From Streptomyces xantholiticus (GTDB lineage Bacteria; Actinomycetota; Actinomycetes; Streptomycetales; Streptomycetaceae), in NCBI RefSeq assembly GCF_014651015.1, contig NZ_BMWB01000007.1, positions 1 through 64,000 on the forward strand: a stretch of 64,000 nt of DNA, read 5' to 3'. The notes below the pieces were generated by a model. It was not told the DNA's origin and ran no database searches. It saw only the letters and a list, made by a program, of their open reading frames with translations. Below, piece after piece: positions 50,075 to 58,816 of this stretch (positions within the stretch are counted from its first letter, which is position 1; each line of letters starts with the position of its first letter). A program made the position numbers and the translations under genes.

Positions 50075-50523
50075 CCAGCATTGCCGCTCCCGTCGGAGCC
50101 ATCTTCGGCGGCTTCGGAGCCGGCGGGCTTGCCCTGGCCCTGGCCGTGCTTCTCGTCCTTGGAGTGCGCGGCAAAGGCAAGATGAAACTCACTGTCAGCC
50201 CCGCCGCCTACGTGGCGTTCGTCGCCGCTACGGCTTTCAGCGCCGCCGGGCAGATCTGGGCCAACCCAGAGAAGATCGTCGGCCAGGGCCTGATGGGGCT
50301 CGGAGTTGGGCAGGGGAGCAGCGGCCCGTTCGGCGACGTCAAGCTAGGTGCGGTCGCGTTGATCCTCGTGATCCTGTTCCTGTTCGCCCCGAACGTCACG
50401 CCTGTGTTCGCTGCCGTGCTCGGCCTGATCGCAGGGTTCGTGTTCCCCGCCACCGGCGACGGTACGGTTTGGGCGATCCCCGCCGAAGTCGCCAAGTCCC
50501 TCCTCATGACAGTGGGGGGCTGA
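50071..50523 (+). CDS. four-helix membrane protein
   Basis: The 150-aa protein is almost wholly hydrophobic (GGLALALAVLLVLGVRG, AAYVAFVAATAFSAAG, LGAVALILVILFLFAPNVTP, VFAAVLGLIAGFVFPATGDG). The GTG start overlaps the preceding gene by four bases. Third in the run of membrane proteins. Confidence 0.55.
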   Translation: MTSIAAPVGAIFGGFGAGGLALALAVLLVLGVRGKGKMKLTVSPAAYVAFVAATAFSAAGQIWANPEKIVGQGLMGLGVGQGSSGPFGDVKLGAVALILVILFLFAPNVTPVFAAVLGLIAGFVFPATGDGTVWAIPAEVAKSLLMTVGG

Positions 50524-50524
50524 C

Positions 50525-51154
50525 ATGCGCGTCTGGATTGCCATCTGGACCGGATCCACGCTCATCTGTGGCCGCATCGGCGCATGGATCGCAGGGGGAC
50601 CGGTCGCCCGAGTGCTCGCCGTGGTCCTCGCCGCCGGGTTCATCAAGGGTCTGCCGTGGACGACCTACCTGGTGTGGACGGGCGCCGCCGGGTGGCTGGG
50701 AACGGCGATCGCAATCGGCCTGCGCCCCGCCCCCGAGACGTCGGCCGAGGAGCAGCAGGAGAAGGCGCCCGCCCGGCAGCCGCTCACCCTCGACCAACTC
50801 TCCGCCGCCATGCACGAAGTCGGCGCGCCTCACGCGCATTTGAAGGCGATCGCCGTCGCGTGCGGCACCACCCCGGCGGCCGTACGGGAGAAGTTGGAGG
50901 CCGCTGGCATCCCCGTCTCCTCGGGGGTGCGCATGAGCGGGAAGGTGTCGACCGGTGTTGACCGGCGACACTTCCTGCCACGCTCCTCCCCCGGTAACCC
51001 CCCGCTCGAGCCGCCCGCTGTTGGCGTTGTTGTCGCAGGTCAGAGCAACAACAACAACGACGACAACGCCCTGACTGTGGAGCGCCAAGAGGGGATGTCG
51101 ATCATCCGAGACCCGGCAGACCGCAAGCGTCGCCGCACGCTGCTCCGCCGCTGA
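50525..51154 (+). CDS. membrane-anchored DNA-binding-like protein
   Basis: The 209-aa protein has two N-terminal membrane helices, then LTLDQLSAAMHEVGAPHAHL and KAIAVACGTTPAAVREKLEA, which resembles a helix-turn-helix, and a basic C-terminus RKRRRTLLRR. A membrane anchor with a DNA-binding tail is typical of plasmid transfer/spread functions. Last of the four-gene set. Confidence 0.55.
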   Translation: MRVWIAIWTGSTLICGRIGAWIAGGPVARVLAVVLAAGFIKGLPWTTYLVWTGAAGWLGTAIAIGLRPAPETSAEEQQEKAPARQPLTLDQLSAAMHEVGAPHAHLKAIAVACGTTPAAVREKLEAAGIPVSSGVRMSGKVSTGVDRRHFLPRSSPGNPPLEPPAVGVVVAGQSNNNNDDNALTVERQEGMSIIRDPADRKRRRTLLRR

Positions 51155-51234
51155 AAGCCCCGGGACGGCCGCCCGCCTGGCAGCTAGTCGGCCGCCCCGG
51201 TCCCATCCCGAACACACGAGACAGGACTCCGATC

Positions 51235-51393
51235 ATGGCATTTGGACGACGCAAGAACGAGACCAGCGGCACCCCCACGGGCAAGCTCCCGAAGACGATG
51301 CCCACCCGGTTCCAGCCGGACGACGCCCGTTCCGCCGGTCACGAGACGACGTATCAGAGCAGCCGTGGAGGCTGGCTGAAGCCGCGGAAGTGA
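51235..51393 (+). CDS. 52-aa basic phage protein
   Basis: The ATG at 51235 opens a short basic frame (MAFGRRKNETSGTPTGKL start, RGGWLKPRK end). No family recognised. It lies 80 bases after the previous gene and before a terminator. Confidence 0.5.
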   Translation: MAFGRRKNETSGTPTGKLPKTMPTRFQPDDARSAGHETTYQSSRGGWLKPRK

Positions 51394-51468
51394 CCCCGTT
51401 GTCAGTGCCCCGCCGTAGCGTGGACACATCCCACCCGTGCTGACTGGCTGCAGCGCTGTTGAGACCGG

Positions 51469-51500
51469 AGCCCCGCCGTACGTCCCCCGTCGGCGGGGCT
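51469..51500. terminator. hairpin terminator before the late genes
   Basis: AGCCCCGCCG (51469-51478) and CGGCGGGGCT (51491-51500) form a perfect 10-bp stem with a 12-base loop, separating early/middle genes from the packaging module. The surrounding stretch 51394-51678 holds no gene. Confidence 0.75.
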
Positions 51501-51678
51501 TCGCCATGCCCGGCACTACGGCTGTAGTTGCGAACGGGGCGAGCGTGGCCCATGATGGGCGCAGATCCGGCATGCCCGGAAACAATCGGCCCGCTCACCG
51601 GAGCGGGCTTTCCCGTTTCCCTTCACGCCCTCCCCGCACGCGTGCCACGATTCCCCCACACACGCTCCTGGGGGACAC

Positions 51679-51966
51679 ATGAGCTATCAGCGCTACGTCG
51701 AGCGCCGCGGGGCGAACCACGGCCTACACGTCGTCTTGTCAATTCTGACCTGCGGGATTTGGGCGATCACGGGATGGCCGCTCGCCGCCATCATCGGCCG
51801 CAGGACCGTCACGAAGGTGCCCGTCTACCAGCCGCCGCAGGTCATGCCGCCTCAGCAGCCGTACGGATATCCGCAGCAGCCCCCGCAGGCGTACCCGCCG
51901 CAGCAGTACGGGCAGCAGTACTACCCGCAGCAGCCCGGACCCTACGGGCAGCCCCCGCGGCAGTAG
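51679..51966 (+). CDS. membrane protein with Pro/Gln/Tyr-rich tail
   Basis: The 95-aa protein has one or two membrane segments (HVVLSILTCGIWAITGWPLA) and a tail of PQQ/YPQQ repeats. This matches small cell-surface-like proteins common in actinobacteria and their phages. Function unknown. Confidence 0.6.
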   Translation: MSYQRYVERRGANHGLHVVLSILTCGIWAITGWPLAAIIGRRTVTKVPVYQPPQVMPPQQPYGYPQQPPQAYPPQQYGQQYYPQQPGPYGQPPRQ

Positions 51967-52037
51967 CCGCACCCCCCAATCGGCCCGGCCGCGTCCCCCG
52001 TTCGCGGCCGGGCCTTCGCACGCCCAGGGAGGACCCC

Positions 52038-52214
52038 GTGCCCGGCAAGAAAACGCGCGGCATCACCCCCGGCCGCGTCAGCGTGTACGAACGCCTCAAG
52101 ACCCGCATGTCGAAGCGGAAGGCCGCGCGGATCGCGAACGCCGGCAAGACGAAAGCCGGCCGGAGCCGCATGGCGAAGAAGGCGGCACGCACCCGCGCCC
52201 GCCGCGGACGATGA
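52038..52214 (+). CDS. 58-aa very basic phage protein
   Basis: The GTG start follows GGGAGG. The product is Lys/Arg-rich throughout (MPGKKTRGITPGRVSVYERL; RMAKKAARTRARRGR), suggesting nucleic acid binding. It lies 15 bases before the small terminase gene. Confidence 0.6.
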   Translation: MPGKKTRGITPGRVSVYERLKTRMSKRKAARIANAGKTKAGRSRMAKKAARTRARRGR

Positions 52215-52229
52215 TCGGGAGGTGACCCC

Positions 52230-52775
52230 GTGCCGAACCAGTTCACCCACCCGGTCACCGACGAGGACCGCGCCAAGGTGCGCGAGCTGCACGCGCAGGG
52301 CCTGAGCCGTAACGAGATCGCGCGCCGGACCGGCCGCGGGCAGCGCACCGTTTCCTACATGGCCCAACAGATGGGCCTCGTTTTCGACTGCACCCGCACC
52401 GAAGAGGCCACCCGACACCGTGCCGCGCAGCTCGCCGAACGGCGCGCGATCCTCGCCGAAGCGCTGCACGACGACGCGGAGCGGCTGACGGAACAACTCT
52501 GGGAACCCGCCATCGTCCACAGCTTCGGAGGCAAGGACAACACCTTCGAGCGGCGTGAACTGCCGGAGCCGCCGGCCGACGCAAAGAAGAACCTGATGGC
52601 CGCCGCCGGCATGGCCATCGACCGGTCGCTGCGTCTCCTGCCCCCGGTCGCCGAGGACGGCGCGGAGCAGGCCCGGAGCGTGGTCGGCCAGCTGATGACC
52701 GGCCTGGCTGATGTGTACCGCGAGCAGCAGGCGCGAGCGGCTGCCGCAGACGAGGGGGCGGGTGATGCTCCGTGA
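52230..52775 (+). CDS. terminase small subunit
   Basis: The 181-aa protein has an N-terminal helix-turn-helix (LSRNEIARRTGRGQRTVSYM) for recognising packaging-site DNA, followed by helical oligomerisation segments. It lies directly before, and overlaps, the large terminase gene. GTG start behind GGGAGG. Confidence 0.85.
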   Translation: MPNQFTHPVTDEDRAKVRELHAQGLSRNEIARRTGRGQRTVSYMAQQMGLVFDCTRTEEATRHRAAQLAERRAILAEALHDDAERLTEQLWEPAIVHSFGGKDNTFERRELPEPPADAKKNLMAAAGMAIDRSLRLLPPVAEDGAEQARSVVGQLMTGLADVYREQQARAAAADEGAGDAP

Positions 52776-54048
52776 TATCGAGCTCCCGCTCTCCCCGAAG
52801 CAGATCGCGTCGGTAGTCGAGTCGCAGGATGCGCCCCTGGCCCTCTGGTCGGGGGCGGTGTCGTCTGGCAAGACGATCGCTTCGCTGCTCGCGTTCCTCA
52901 TCCGGCTCACGGTCGCGCCCGATCACGGGCTCATCGTGATCATTGGCAGGACGTTGCAGACCATCGAGCGGAACCTGATCGACCCCCTGCAGTCGCAGCA
53001 CCTGTTCGGGCCGCTCGCCAAGCATGTGCACCACACCACCGGCGCGACCACGGCCGTGATCCTCGGCCGTACCGTGCACCTCGTTGGCGCGTCCGACGCG
53101 CGTGCAGAGGGCCGCATCCGGGGTGCGACGATCGCGCTCGCCTACGTGGACGAGGCCACCCTCGTCCCGCATAGCTTCTGGATGATGCTGCTGTCCCGGC
53201 TGCGCGTCGGCGCCGAGTCCCGGCTGCTCGCCACAACCAACCCGGACGGGCCGTTTCACTGGCTGCGGAAGGAGTTCATCCTCCGCGGCCCCGAAGTCGG
53301 GCTCACGAACTGGCACTTCACCCTCGACGACAATCCGTCGCTGGATCCGGGATGGGTCCAGCGGCTGAAAGCGCAGTACGTAGGCCTGTGGTACCGCCGG
53401 TTCATCCTCGGCGAGTGGTGCCTCGCCGCCGGCAGCGTGTACGACATGTTCGACGAGGACCGGCACGTCGTCGACCTCATGCCGTTCATGAAGCGCTGGA
53501 CCGCCGTGGGCGTCGACTACGGCACCGTGAACCCTTTCTCCGCGGTGCTCCTCGGGCAGGGCGAAGACGACCACCTGTACGTGGTTTCCGAGTACCGGCA
53601 CGAGTCGAAAACGGCGCTCCGGCAGCTGACGGACGCCGAGTACTCCCGCGACGTGCGGCAGTGGCTCGCGAACGTGAAGCGGCCCGGAGAGCAGGGGATG
53701 CCGCGCGGAGTCCGCCCGGAGTGGATCTTTATTGACCCTTCCGCGGCCTCGTTCATGAACCAGCTGTGGCAAGAGCGCGTGCCGAACATCGCGCCGGCCG
53801 TGAACGACGTCCTCGACGGCATCCGGTCCGTAGGCGTCGCCCTCGGCTCCGGCCTGCTGCGCATCCACCGCTCCTGCACCGGGCTCCTCGGAGAGCTCCC
53901 CGGATACGCGTGGGACGAGAAGGCCGCGGAGCGCGGCGAAGACAAGCCGATCAAGGCTGACGACCACAGTGCGGACGCGCTGCGGTACGCCCTGCACAGC
54001 ACCGCGCACGAGTGGCGCGGACTCATCGACTACCAGGAGGCTGCCTGA
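52765..54048 (+). CDS. terminase large subunit
   Basis: The 427-aa DNA-packaging motor has Walker A SGAVSSGKT (29-37), Walker B IALAYVDEAT with Asp129-Glu130, the coupling motif LLATTNPDGP, and a nuclease domain with VGVDYGTVNP, IFIDPSA and ADDHSADALRY acidic clusters. It cuts and translocates phage DNA into the procapsid. The start overlaps the small subunit gene; an in-frame GTG lies one codon earlier. Confidence 0.95.
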   Translation: MLRDIELPLSPKQIASVVESQDAPLALWSGAVSSGKTIASLLAFLIRLTVAPDHGLIVIIGRTLQTIERNLIDPLQSQHLFGPLAKHVHHTTGATTAVILGRTVHLVGASDARAEGRIRGATIALAYVDEATLVPHSFWMMLLSRLRVGAESRLLATTNPDGPFHWLRKEFILRGPEVGLTNWHFTLDDNPSLDPGWVQRLKAQYVGLWYRRFILGEWCLAAGSVYDMFDEDRHVVDLMPFMKRWTAVGVDYGTVNPFSAVLLGQGEDDHLYVVSEYRHESKTALRQLTDAEYSRDVRQWLANVKRPGEQGMPRGVRPEWIFIDPSAASFMNQLWQERVPNIAPAVNDVLDGIRSVGVALGSGLLRIHRSCTGLLGELPGYAWDEKAAERGEDKPIKADDHSADALRYALHSTAHEWRGLIDYQEAA

Positions 54049-55526
54049 TGCCGCTGCCTGAGCCGAACACGGCATGGCCGCCGCCGCAGATGGTGAAGCC
54101 GCTTGCCGCGATGGCCGTGGATGACGCCTGGTACTCCGGTGACCGTGACCGGATCCGCAAGGCGTACCAGAAGCCGGGCGCGGAGACGACGAGCACCGGC
54201 CGCCGGCTCCGCTTCTGGGAGCGGCCCCGGAACCTTGCCGCGCCGGATCACTCGCTGCACGTGCCGCTCCCCGGGGACATTGCCACGACCAGCGCCGATT
54301 TGCTGTTCTCGGAGCCGCCAAAACTGATGGCCGAGACCCCGTCGACACAGGAGCGGCTCGAGGAGCTCGCCGAAGCCGGAGGCCTGGCCAACACCCTGTT
54401 GGAGGCTGCGGAGGTGTGCGCGGCCCTACGCGGGGCGTACATGCGCGTGACGTGGGACGAGGAGTTGGCACAACGGGCGCTGCTCACCGTCCATCACGCC
54501 GATACAGCGATCCCGACATGGCGTTCCGGCATCCTGGCCGCGGTCACCTTCTGGCGGGAGCTCGAGAACGACGGCACGCGCGTCCTGCGGCATCTGGAGT
54601 TGCACGAGGTTGGCGCGATCCGGCACGCCCTGTACGAGGGCACGACGGCGAGCATCGGCCGCGTGGTGCCGCTCACCGAACACGAGGAGACGACACCGCT
54701 CGCCGCATCCCTCGACAAGGGCGGCGACGGGCAGACGATCAGCACCGGTATCCAGCGGCTCACGGCCCGATACGTGCGGAACATGGGCCCTGACCGGCAG
54801 GACAGGCGCTCACAGCTGGGCAGGAGCGACTATCAGGGCCTCCACGGCATGTTCCACGCCCTTGACGAGGTGTGGTCGTCGTGGATCCGTGACATTCGGC
54901 TCGCGAAATCGCGGCTGATCATCCCGAACGGGTACCTGCAGACCACCGGCCCCGGGCTGGGAGCATGGTTCGACGTCGATCAAGAGGTGTTGGCGGCGAT
55001 CAACACGCCGCCCACGGCCGGCGAAGGGATCACCGAAAACCAGTTCGCGATCAGGGTGGACGAACACCAGCGCACCGCCGATGCCATCGTGCGGGAAGCG
55101 GTGAAGCTGGCCGGCTACTCCCCGCAGAGCTTCGGACTGGACGAGGGCGGCGCCACGGTCACCGCTACCGAAGTCGTCGCGAGCAGGAGCAAGAGCCTGA
55201 CCACCCGGGGAAAGAAGTCCCGGTACTGGGCGCCGGAGCTGGCCGACATGCTCGAAGTCCAGCTGATGATGGACGTCCAGTTGGGGTTCTCGAAGGTCAC
55301 GCCGGAGCGGCCAACGGTCGACTTCGGGAGGGGCTCCGAGGACTCCCACCGCGTCGCCGAAACGCTGTCGCTCCTCGCGCAGGCGCAGGCGATCAGCACG
55401 GAAGCGAAGGTTCGGATGCGGTCCCCGGACCTCGACGACACCGCGGTCCGTGAGGAAACCGCCCGGATCCTCAAAGAGACCGGGCAAGGCGAGATGGCCG
55501 ACCCGACGCAGACCGGCGCCGAGTAG
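54048..55526 (+). CDS. portal protein (SPP1 gp6-like)
   Basis: The 492-aa protein follows the large terminase by a TGATG overlap. Features typical of portals include DHSLHVPLPGDIATTSADLL early, a central wing region, EVVASRSKSLTTRGKKSRYW and a C-terminal helical region. It forms the dodecameric DNA channel at one head vertex. Confidence 0.9.
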   Translation: MPLPEPNTAWPPPQMVKPLAAMAVDDAWYSGDRDRIRKAYQKPGAETTSTGRRLRFWERPRNLAAPDHSLHVPLPGDIATTSADLLFSEPPKLMAETPSTQERLEELAEAGGLANTLLEAAEVCAALRGAYMRVTWDEELAQRALLTVHHADTAIPTWRSGILAAVTFWRELENDGTRVLRHLELHEVGAIRHALYEGTTASIGRVVPLTEHEETTPLAASLDKGGDGQTISTGIQRLTARYVRNMGPDRQDRRSQLGRSDYQGLHGMFHALDEVWSSWIRDIRLAKSRLIIPNGYLQTTGPGLGAWFDVDQEVLAAINTPPTAGEGITENQFAIRVDEHQRTADAIVREAVKLAGYSPQSFGLDEGGATVTATEVVASRSKSLTTRGKKSRYWAPELADMLEVQLMMDVQLGFSKVTPERPTVDFGRGSEDSHRVAETLSLLAQAQAISTEAKVRMRSPDLDDTAVREETARILKETGQGEMADPTQTGAE

Positions 55527-55541
55527 GCGGGAGGGCCGCTC

Positions 55542-56690
55542 ATGCCCGTCTCGCCTGCCATGGCCGAAGACCTGGCCGCCGCGGTTCGCGTCCTGTACGA
55601 GGATGCCGAGGTGGCGATCCTCGAGAAGCTGGCCGCCGCGCTCGCCGAAGGCATCGACTCGCCCCTCTGGGCAGAGATCAAACTCCGCTCCATCGGCGAT
55701 CTACGGGCCGCGATCGAAGAAGTGACGGACGCGCTGCAGACCGACGCTGACGGCGCCGTGGCGCGGGCCCTGGCGGAGGCGTACGGGCGCGGCCGGCAGG
55801 CCGCTGTAGCGGAGATGGGCGGGCTGGACATCGGCCGGGAGTTGCAGGCCCGCCGGGTGCTGCCGAACGCTCCCGCTGTCGACCGCCTGGCCGCGTCGTA
55901 CGCGGCAGACACCCGCCCGCTGTACCAGCGCATCACGCGGGCCGTGGTGGACACGTACCGGTCGGTGGTGACCCGCGCGTCAGCCTCCACGCTCCTCGGC
56001 ACCCTGACCCGCCGCCAAGCCTCTCAGCGGGCACTCGACCAGTTCGCCCAACGCGGCGTAACGGGCTTTGTCGACTCCTCGGGCCGGTCGTGGGAGCTCG
56101 CCGCCTACGCAGAAATGGCCGTGCGGTCTGTCACCGCCCGCGCGGCGATTGAGGGGCACACAGACGCGCTGGGAGAGATCGGCGTCGGGCTGGTCATCGT
56201 GTCGGATGCGCCGCTCGAGTGCCCGCTGTGCGCACCGTGGGAAGGCGAAACCCTCACCCTCGGGCCGCAGTCGGGACCGCACACGATCCGGGCGGAGCAC
56301 GCGATCCAGCCGACCGGGCTACGCGCTGCGCTCCGGCCGCCGAAGACGGTTGCCGTGCACGTCGCGGGCTCCCTGGTGGAAGCACGGGCCGCAGGCCTCT
56401 TCCACCCCAACTGTCGACATTCCCTTGCGGCGTACCTGCCCGGAGTCACCACCCGGCCGCCGCACCACCCGACCCCCGGCACGACATACGAGGACACGCA
56501 GCGGCAGCGGGAGATCGAGCGGCACATCCGCGCGTGGAAACGCCGGCAGGCGGCCGCCATCGACGACGCCGCTCGCCGCCGCGCAGGCGCCTACGTCCGC
56601 AAGTGGCAGCAGGCGCAGCGCGAGCACGTCGCCGCACACGAGCACCTCCGGCGCAAGCCGGCCCGCGAGCAGATCGGTTCGGCCCACTGA
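55542..56690 (+). CDS. minor capsid/head morphogenesis protein (Minor_capsid_2, MuF-like)
   Basis: The 382-aa protein has a helical N-terminal part and the MuF-type core: LIVSDAPLECPLCAPWEGET, then a His-rich core and LFHPNCRHSLAAYLPG. Cys and His there likely bind zinc. Position between portal and scaffold genes is canonical. The extended basic C-terminus (KWQQAQREHVAAHEHLRRKP) is probably packaged or portal-associated. Confidence 0.85.
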   Translation: MPVSPAMAEDLAAAVRVLYEDAEVAILEKLAAALAEGIDSPLWAEIKLRSIGDLRAAIEEVTDALQTDADGAVARALAEAYGRGRQAAVAEMGGLDIGRELQARRVLPNAPAVDRLAASYAADTRPLYQRITRAVVDTYRSVVTRASASTLLGTLTRRQASQRALDQFAQRGVTGFVDSSGRSWELAAYAEMAVRSVTARAAIEGHTDALGEIGVGLVIVSDAPLECPLCAPWEGETLTLGPQSGPHTIRAEHAIQPTGLRAALRPPKTVAVHVAGSLVEARAAGLFHPNCRHSLAAYLPGVTTRPPHHPTPGTTYEDTQRQREIERHIRAWKRRQAAAIDDAARRRAGAYVRKWQQAQREHVAAHEHLRRKPAREQIGSAH

Positions 56691-56709
56691 CCGCCAGGGA
56701 GGCACACCG

Positions 56710-57780
56710 ATGGGTAAGGCGTTCGTCGCCAAGCTGGCACGCGAGGGGGCCCGGGATCCGGAAGCGCTCGCAGCGTGGATCGGCCGGAAGAAGTTCGGCA
56801 AGCGGGCGTTTCAGCGGCTCGCCAAGGCCGGCCGCGACGACGCGGAGGAGCAGCGCGCACTCATGGGCAGGGTCCGCCGCTCCGGGCGTCTCTCGCGAGA
56901 CCTGACCGGCTTCTCAGACACCGAACTGGGCCGCGCGCTGCAGGATCTGACCCCGGACGAGATGGCGCGCGTTGCTGCAGAGATGGACCGGCGCGACGCC
57001 GCCGCCCGCATGCCCGGTGCCCGCCCGGACCTGATCGGCCTCTCAGACGAGGAGCTCGGGCAGCGGATGCGGGACATGACCGGCGCAGAGTTTGCCGCGG
57101 TCGTCGAAGAGGCCGACCGACGACAGAAGATCGCCGAAGTCTTCCCAGATAGCCAGCTCGCCGACGACCTGACCGGAGTGGACGAGAACACCCTCGGTTG
57201 GGCGCTGGGCTACGCCAGCCCTGACGAGGCCGCACGGATCGCCGCGGAGATGGATCGCCGGCACCCACCGGCACCACTTCGGCCGGCCGCCGGAGCGGGA
57301 ACGGTTCGAGGGCAGCTGGACGACCGCGCCGCAGTCGACGACCTGTTGCGGTCGAACCCGGACGACTGGGCGCACCTGTCCGAGGACATGCCGGAAGATC
57401 CGCGCGACCGGATGACGGCCACTGAGCGGTGGATCGCCGACCGGGAGGACGCGGCAGCGTCTTCCCGTGCCGCGTACAGCCGGGAGCAGGTACGCGAGAT
57501 GTACCGCGAGCACGTGTATGGCCAGTACCTTGCGGCTGAGGACGAACTACGGGGCGTGCTGCTCTCGAAGGAAGCCGTGCGGCAGGGCATTGACCCCATG
57601 GCCGTGTTCACCGGCCCGTCGCACGTCGCCTACGCCCGCGCGTCGGAGGAGCTGAAGCGCTGGTGGAGGGACAACCCCCGCACTACCCTGGCCGAGTACG
57701 AAGAGCAGGTGTCCGGGCAGCGCAGCGAGGCAGGCGACAGGGCCCGCAAGAGCGGCAGCGACCAGCAAAACCGGCTTTGA
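56710..57780 (+). CDS. repeat-containing head-module protein
   Basis: The 356-aa acidic protein has three copies of a roughly 32-residue repeat (about 64-95, 107-138 and 153-184) with consensus DLxGxSDxELGxxLxDMTxD, then EMARVAAEMDRR, which is predicted helical. The C-terminus has REQVREMYREHVYGQYLAAE. It lies between the MuF-like and scaffold genes; no family recognised. It may be a virion-associated or ejected protein. Confidence 0.6.
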   Translation: MGKAFVAKLAREGARDPEALAAWIGRKKFGKRAFQRLAKAGRDDAEEQRALMGRVRRSGRLSRDLTGFSDTELGRALQDLTPDEMARVAAEMDRRDAAARMPGARPDLIGLSDEELGQRMRDMTGAEFAAVVEEADRRQKIAEVFPDSQLADDLTGVDENTLGWALGYASPDEAARIAAEMDRRHPPAPLRPAAGAGTVRGQLDDRAAVDDLLRSNPDDWAHLSEDMPEDPRDRMTATERWIADREDAAASSRAAYSREQVREMYREHVYGQYLAAEDELRGVLLSKEAVRQGIDPMAVFTGPSHVAYARASEELKRWWRDNPRTTLAEYEEQVSGQRSEAGDRARKSGSDQQNRL

Positions 57781-57792
57781 TCAGGGGGCGTC

Positions 57793-57951
57793 ATGGGACC
57801 GCGTCAGCAGATCGTGCAGGCACTCACGGAAGGCGCTGAGGCTGGACGCCGCGGCGACCGTCCGACCGTCTGCCCGTACAAGGGTGACGACCTGCGGCGC
57901 TCCGCGTGGCTCCGCGGCTACGCGAAGGCCCGGCCACTCCCGGGCGAGTAA
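57793..57951 (+). CDS. Rmf/CrpP-like small protein
   Basis: The 52-aa product reads EGAEAGRRGDRPTVCPYKGD and then RRSAWLRGYAKAR. It matches the ribosome modulation factor pattern G..AG..G....CPY....R.AW..GY..A. Rmf dimerises ribosomes in stationary E. coli. A phage copy in the head gene module, just before a terminator, is unexpected. Whether it binds ribosomes is unknown. Confidence 0.75.
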   Translation: MGPRQQIVQALTEGAEAGRRGDRPTVCPYKGDDLRRSAWLRGYAKARPLPGE

Positions 57952-57976
57952 CCCCCGACCGCTTCACCCCACCTCT

Positions 57977-58000
57977 GGGCCCGCTACGGCGGGCCCTTTT
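57977..58000 (+). terminator. rho-independent terminator before the scaffold gene
   Basis: GGGCCCGC-TACG-GCGGGCCC with an 8-bp perfect stem is followed by TTTT, 25 bases after the Rmf-like gene. Confidence 0.9.
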
Positions 58001-58049
58001 GCATGCCCGCCGGGCGCGGGCTCCCACCGATGCCCCGGGAGGGCACACC

Positions 58050-58802
58050 ATGCACAAGCGCAGTCTTGCCCGCCACCGCCTCGACGGCGCCGGCTGGGCG
58101 CACCCGTACGGTCACGGCCCTTTCTCGCCGATCGTCTACGCCGACGGAGGGGACGGCGCAGGCTCCGGATCCGGCAGCGACGCCGCCGGTGACGGTACGG
58201 GTGGCGACAACGGCAAGCCTCCGGCAGCTCCTGCGGCTGGACCGTGGGACGGATTCCAGTGGGACGGCAAGGTTGACTCGCTGCCCGCGGACGTCGCGAA
58301 GGTGATTCGCGAGGCGCGCGAGGAAGCCGGGAAGGCGCGCACGACCGCGAAGGAGAACGCGGCGCAGGCCGCCCGGCAGGAACTGTTGGAGACCCTCAGT
58401 AAGGCCGTGGGGCTGGACACCAGCGCGAAGCCTCCGACCCCGGAGGAGCTGACGCGGCAGCTGACGACCGCGACAACGGAACGCACCGTGGCCCAGGAGG
58501 ACGCGGCGGCGGCCCGGATCGAACTGCACGTTTTCCGCACCGCTACCCGGCTGGGCGCGGACGCGGAGCAGCTGCTCGACTCGCGGTCCTTCTGCGACGC
58601 GATCGACGCGATCGACGCGAAGGACCCGAAGAAGTTCACCGAAGAAGTGGAGACGGCGATCAACAACGCCATTTCCGCGAACCCGCAGCTCCGCGCAGGC
58701 CAGGTGCCGCGGCGGGGCGGGGGCGACTTTGCCGGCGGGCCCGGCACGAACGGCCGCCCCACCTCACTGCAAGACGCCGTTTCCGCCGCTCTAGGCGGAT
58801 GA
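58050..58802 (+). CDS. capsid scaffolding protein
   Basis: The 250-aa acidic protein has a Gly/Ser/Asp-rich linker, a coiled coil (ADVAKVIREAREEAGKARTT and on) and a C-terminal segment ending LQDAVSAALGG. This is the standard layout of siphophage scaffolds, encoded directly before the major capsid gene. Confidence 0.85.
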   Translation: MHKRSLARHRLDGAGWAHPYGHGPFSPIVYADGGDGAGSGSGSDAAGDGTGGDNGKPPAAPAAGPWDGFQWDGKVDSLPADVAKVIREAREEAGKARTTAKENAAQAARQELLETLSKAVGLDTSAKPPTPEELTRQLTTATTERTVAQEDAAAARIELHVFRTATRLGADAEQLLDSRSFCDAIDAIDAKDPKKFTEEVETAINNAISANPQLRAGQVPRRGGGDFAGGPGTNGRPTSLQDAVSAALGG

Positions 58803-58816
58803 CCTAGGAGCAATCC

